This document shows positions 59,725 through 64,000 of a stretch of 64,000 nucleotides of DNA, piece after piece (the first letter of the stretch is position 1; each line of letters starts with the position of its first letter). The stretch lies in NCBI GenBank assembly GCA_030077755.1, contig JAQJZZ010000012.1:1178001-1242000 (forward strand), given 5' to 3'. The DNA comes from Filosporella fistucella. Its lineage: Eukaryota; Ascomycota; Leotiomycetes; Helotiales. The notes below the pieces were generated by a model. It worked only from the letters and a program-made list of their open reading frames with translations, searched no databases and was not told the DNA's origin. The position numbers and the translations under genes were made by a program.

Positions 59725-60389
59725 AGCTGGATAAACGCAACATCCCACCTCACCTGGCCGAGGAGAGCTCATGATTCACGATAGATAAAATGACACGGTG
59801 GGAATACATGGTCTGATTTTGCAAGGAGAAAGGGGATGATAAGGATACCACTTTGTTTAACGCGATTTCGGATGATTTTCATCATATACCTTTCAGCGTT
59901 GCTGCAATTTTGGTGGTATGTTTTACTCGCGATGATGTCTTAAAACTTAGCGTTGCAATCACGACTTCAGATTGTTCCGGACCCTGGCACTTCCCATCCA
60001 TCATTCGGTGTGCATAAAATTGAAAATTCTCTAATTCCCTGTCTTTTATGATCTCTGTAGTCGGATGAAGTGAGAATACATATATGCCTACCTATTGAAG
60101 CATGAGGTGCCATCTAGGTACTTAGGTAGGTTCTAGGTACCTTACCTAGGTAGCTTCAGCCACATCGGCTACCCCACAAATACACTAAATTCATGGCGAG
60201 CCACCCGCCAAGAGAAGGCTGAAAGCGACGTGTTATCAGAAATCTGACCTACCTTTCCACGACTTTGTACACAGCGACCTCTCCCTCATCTACCAACATA
60301 CAAATCCGAGAACCTGCGCCGAAGACCCTCATGCCATAGCATCACAGCCATCACACAACAACACACTCATTCGAGCCATAGCCACCACC
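59725..60389. other. Intergenic with TAGGTA-type repeat cluster
   Basis: About 665 bases upstream of the Spc3 gene. A dense cluster of CTAGGTA/TAGGTA words occurs at 60112-60154, containing short palindromes such as TACCTAGGTA. Such blocks are seen in many filamentous ascomycete promoters; the function is uncertain. No gene recognised. Confidence 0.6.
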
Positions 60390-61180
60390 ATGCATTCCAC
60401 CATTGTTCGCGCCCAGAATGTTTTCGGCTTCTTCACCACAGTCTTCTTTGCTGTAGCAGCTTTGATCGCGGCCTCGGATCTAATTACTCCCAGGACGCCA
60501 AAGTCAAATGTATCAGTCAATAATGTCCAAGTGTATGTCTCCATCCAGTGCATTGCATGTGCTCTTCTCTGATAGGTGCTGATTTCTCCACTACAGAGTA
60601 AAAGGGAGACCACATTACTACTCGGCGAAGAAGGAAGAATACGCCGTAATCCGCTTTTCTATGACCGCCGATTTCTCCTCGCTTTTCAATTGGAATACAA
60701 AGCAAATATTTGTCTACGTTTCAGCTTCGTGGCCTAATTCCACTGCCTCGACAGAACATGTGAATGAAGCTGTTATCTGGGACACTATTATCACAAGCCC
60801 GTCTGCGGATCATCTACAGAATATTGGGCCTGCAGCAATGAAGAAGCTGGTTAGAAGTGCAAAGGGGAAGCCAATTGATCCATCGAGGTAGGTGTTTGTC
60901 ACTATAATGCAAGGCATGGGAGTTAATATAGTACAGAGGCAAGATCGAGCTCCGAAACCAGAAAGCGAAGTATCAAATTACTGCTCCTACAAGCAAGGTT
61001 GCTCAAACAAATGATGTGGTACTAAGAGTACATTACAATGTTCAACCGTGGGTGGGAGTCTTGACCTGGACTCCTCAAATCGACTTTGGGAAGTGGAAGA
61101 AGATGAAGGGGGGAAAGAGCAAGCTGTTTAACCTGCCTGCAATAAAAGTCAAGAAGGTGGAAGAGAAGAAAGCTGCGTAG
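60390..61180 (+). CDS. SPC3: Signal peptidase complex subunit Spc3
   Basis: Exons 60390-60532, 60597-60887 and 60937-61180; 678 bases, 225 aa. The protein begins with a short cytosolic N-terminus, one transmembrane anchor (VFGFFTTVFFAVAALIAAS, about residues 11-29) and continues in the lumen: VKGRPHYYSAKKEEYAVIRF, DFSSLFNWNTKQIFVYVSA, EAVIWDTIITSP, KGKIELRNQKAKYQIT and VQPWVGVLTW. This matches SPCS3/Spc3 across its length. It is an essential subunit of the ER signal peptidase complex and is needed for cleavage by Sec11. The extra C-terminal KVKKVEEKKAA is a basic tail. Confidence 0.93.
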
Positions 61181-62135
61181 TGGTGAGGGCGCTGGTGTGT
61201 GGGTTGAATGTGCTAGCAAGCAGAAAAACAAAACAATACATGAGTTCAAATACAGTTTCTACCTATATTTTTGGTCAATATAACCTTGGGCCATGAATAT
61301 TCTAGGGGAAAATTCGGTTCTGACAAAGAATTCTCGGTTGGCAAAAAAACTTTGCGGAATGGCAAAAACTCTGATATCCCTGTCGAATGAGGGATATTTT
61401 AGAAAAACTGCCCGGCCAGTTTTTTGAAGTCGCGAATATGGTGAGTCATTTTTCGTTCGGCCGATTCTGCGTAATTTTTCCTTTCTATTTTTTGTTATTG
61501 AACTCGGGGTCGCGGGGGTTGTTGGCCAAAGTTTACTCTGATCCTCCTCACAGTTTGACTTGACCACTCCGCCAGGGGAGAGGCACCTTCTGCTTGAGGA
61601 GAAAATAGTTATCACACCTTATAAACCGAGCGAGGGCTGAAAGTTTGGCGCCTGTGAGCTACGTTGGGAAATTTCTTGCGGTCTAGTTCAGTCTTCTGCT
61701 ACCGCTTTCTGGCTGCTATACGCTCACGGAAAATTGATGGAGCGAATTTTCTCTTACCTGTAAGGTGCTACCTCTCTTCCCACCTCGCACTGAAGAATCG
61801 CAGATGCTTTACATACATTGAAAGGCTCAGTGAGCTACAATAAACTATGTACAGCTATTGCAGATATCAAACAGGAGATGTTATCAACGACAACCTCTCG
61901 AACAAGATTCCATCCGACAGAGACTATGCGCATGCTCTCTTCTGACGTCGCCGAATTTGACGTCTACATGACCTGGGTCGAAAGAACGACTGCTCGAACC
62001 CAAAGAATCTACCCCGTGGTGTGGAAGCATCTTTCTTGTCACGAGAGGATCCTAATCTTCTGAGAGTCATCAATTAGAATCTGCGGCACGATGTGACCTT
62101 AAATAGGATCAGAAAATTACTTCCTCTAACAAGCT
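61181..62135. other. Intergenic
   Basis: About 950 bases between convergent gene ends. Frames at 61259-61615 (-) and 61818-62063 (+) have no family signal or useful splice partners. Nothing else recognised. Confidence 0.5.
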
Positions 62136-62603
62136 TCAATGGTACTGAATCAAATCCCACAGATTGCCATATAGATCCTTCCACACTGCAACTTTCCCAT
62201 AGGCCTCCACCTTCGGTGTTCGTGCCCACTCCACACCCGCATCTGAAAAGCGCCTGAAATCCCTCTCGAAATCATCTGTCGCAAGAAATAAGAATACTCG
62301 TCCTCCAGTCTGATTTCCTATGAAAGCCTCTTGCTCTGCATTACTAGGACGAGCAAGGATAATAGTTGCACCCTGAGGCCTGGATAATGTTGTCTGCCCA
62401 ATATTCACATCAGGAGACGCTGTCTGTTCCGCTGGGGTACGGCTGGACAGAGGCTGAGGAGGCGGTGGCCGGATAGTAACCCACCTCTTCTGCTGTTCCG
62501 GGATGACCGTGTCTTCTTCGACTTCGAACCCAAGGCGGGAGTAGAATTTAATGGCTTCGTCGTAGTCACGCACGAGGAGTGAGATGTGGGCCAGGGATGG
62601 CAT
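62136..62603 (-). CDS. VOC (glyoxalase/bleomycin-resistance) family protein
   Basis: Single exon, 155 aa, starting MPSLAHISLLVRDYDEAIKF. It has one VOC repeat pair: YSRLGFEVEEDTVIP, then ATIILARPSNAEQEAFIGNQ, GRVFLFLATDDFERDFRRF and a C-terminal VAVWKDLYGNLWDLIQ. The order of the two beta-alpha-beta-beta-beta modules is standard. The first metal His (AHI) and the last strand's NLWD (compare the usual metal Glu) suggest a divergent metal site. An internal Pro/Ser-rich insertion (RPPPPQPLSSRTPAEQ) lengthens the first module. Substrate unknown; detoxification of small electrophiles is typical. Confidence 0.87.
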   Translation of the reverse strand: MPSLAHISLLVRDYDEAIKFYSRLGFEVEEDTVIPEQQKRWVTIRPPPPQPLSSRTPAEQTASPDVNIGQTTLSRPQGATIILARPSNAEQEAFIGNQTGGRVFLFLATDDFERDFRRFSDAGVEWARTPKVEAYGKVAVWKDLYGNLWDLIQYH

Positions 62604-64000
62604 GGCGAGTATCTCCAGAGGAGATGTTTATGAATAAAGCCTAGGAAAACACCAAGTGCTATGGACAAGTCAGCGAGATTGACACAATAAATTGTGGCCG
62701 AATCGACCTGGAGACTTGCGGGGTAAGTAGTCACATGATTGTCGACAAAGCTCATGGGCGATAGAAAACGCATAGTTCTACATGTATAACCTGGCTCATT
62801 TTCAAGTTCCTATCAGAATATCTGCTTTGTACGCATACGCTTTGGGATGACCCAAGACGGTGACATACGGAATTTTGAACTGTGGGATTCCAAAAGTATG
62901 CTGGGTTGCATACCGTTGCTGTTTGTTCCAGATTCTGAATAGCTTAAATCAAAGCATTTATGTTCATGATATGTTGTCAACATGTATCCCGTGATATTGT
63001 CCCAGAGCAGTTGGACAGCATGACAATAGGGCCTTTTCTATAATCCGAATAGAGCGATTGCATGTATTGAAAATTCCGCTTTGCTATATAGATTGTAAGC
63101 TAGAGCAATGTCCTCGTTTGAAATGGGCGATACACCTTTGAAGTTTGTCCCATGCCACACACTGATGTGTCCTGGACAGGGAAATCCTCAATCTGACGGG
63201 GACAGTCTGTGCCATGACAGCTTCTTGTAGGAGGAATTATCGAAAGGTGGTGCTACAAAGCGTCGGCGGCTCCCAAAGTTGACAATAGTCCAGAATCTGT
63301 TGAATTGACAGTGGAAAGACTTAACCATGAAAACGAGGCAATCACAAGGAAATTAGGACTAGAGTAAAGGTTACCAGATAACACGCGCTAATAGCTCACC
63401 TCACTCTACAAACCTAATCAAATCTACTTGCCTTAAGGGACTATATGGCCAGCGATCCTCACTCCTCCTGCGTCTTTATAGATTGTAACCAATGTGCTTG
63501 ATTCTCGGAGTTTCTTCGGAGTCGCAATTTATAGCCAGAGAAGCCAGAGCAACTGCCAGAAACGTGTAGTGAATAACTCAGTATAATTGATTTTGAAGTT
63601 GAGATATGGGCGTAATGTCACCTTTAGCAGGATAGGAAAAGGTGAGGTTCAAGATCTAAGAATTGAGAGCGAAGAGTGAATACTATAGTCTTTGAATTAA
63701 AAGGATAGGTGAGACGATGTAATAGACTATACCAAAAAGGTCAGTTAGCCTTATATTATAAAGATATAACAGGTTCTAGAAATGAAAGAGTATTTTAGAG
63801 CCATATGTAATACAAGTGGATATTTTGAACAAATTGAAATTCAGATTAGCCAATTAGATTTGCAAAAAGTCTTTTGCATTAAAGTAAATAAATTAGAGAA
63901 TTAGTAGACTTTGAATAATAGGATACGAATTTTTCCATTTTAAAGCAATAACTATAAAGGTTATTAAATTATTATATAGATAACTAAACTCTAAATATAT
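62604..64000. other. Intergenic turning into AT-rich sequence at the window edge
   Basis: No gene recognised. From about 63660 to 64000 the base composition becomes strongly AT-rich with short A/T runs and frequent stop codons in all frames, unlike the gene-rich part. It could be the start of an AT-rich isochore of decayed repeats; no transposon domain can be read. Confidence 0.55.

Overview
This is a window of nuclear DNA from a filamentous ascomycete. Nearly every recognisable gene is cut by short introns of 40 to 155 bases with GT..AG ends and CTAAC/CTGAC-like branch sites. The families present (an Egh16/GAS1-like secreted protein, CarO/Mac-type opsin, DUF3632, sedolisin, CBM1-GH43, GFA/CENP-V, BBE oxidoreductase) fit Pezizomycotina. 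A Leotiomycete (Helotiales-like, plant-associated) is my best guess, but that is inference from gene content only. The gene models below were built by joining frames at splice sites and checking that phase and family motifs continue across each junction.

Layout. 0-5 kb: two secreted proteins (Egh16/GAS1-like and a galactose-binding-fold-like protein), a 51-bp minisatellite and an SDR oxidoreductase. 5-13 kb: a small intracellular protein with an RNase T1-like pattern, a DUF3632 protein, an RNase H-like gene broken by two frameshifts, and a TetX-like FAD monooxygenase. 14-18 kb: a proton-pump-type rhodopsin and an ACT-domain (CASTOR-like) protein. 17.8-20.8 kb: a 3-kb gene-free stretch whose purine/pyrimidine polarity flips. 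20.8-25.6 kb: a divergent pair, a 677-aa coiled-coil protein and a 638-aa Hsp70-like ATPase, sharing a promoter of about 300 bp. 26-34 kb: a chitin-binding membrane protein, an unknown conserved protein, a sedolisin protease and an amidase. 35-44 kb: a CID/RS/RGG RNA-processing protein, a DUF4748 protein with tiny exons, a WD40-inositol 5-phosphatase and a GFA-like zinc protein. 44-50 kb: a secreted BBE-type FAD oxidoreductase, a weak hypothetical gene, and a degenerate Hsp70 pseudogene. 50-63 kb: a SnoaL-like protein, a CBM1-GH43 enzyme, a divergent pair encoding a two-subunit biotin-dependent acyl-CoA carboxylase, Pmp3, signal peptidase subunit Spc3 and a VOC protein. The last few hundred bases turn strongly AT-rich.

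How genes may work together. The clearest functional unit is the carboxylase pair at 54.6-58.8 kb: the biotin carboxylase/biotin carrier subunit and the carboxyltransferase subunit are transcribed outward from a 336-bp spacer, so they are probably co-expressed. Neither shows an obvious mitochondrial presequence, which is unlike fungal methylcrotonyl-CoA carboxylase. The coiled-coil/Hsp70-like pair at 20.8-25.6 kb has the same head-to-head layout and is the best candidate for an undescribed two-protein system. Several secreted enzymes (GAS1-like, sedolisin, CBM1-GH43, BBE oxidase) fit a plant-degrading or plant-infecting lifestyle.
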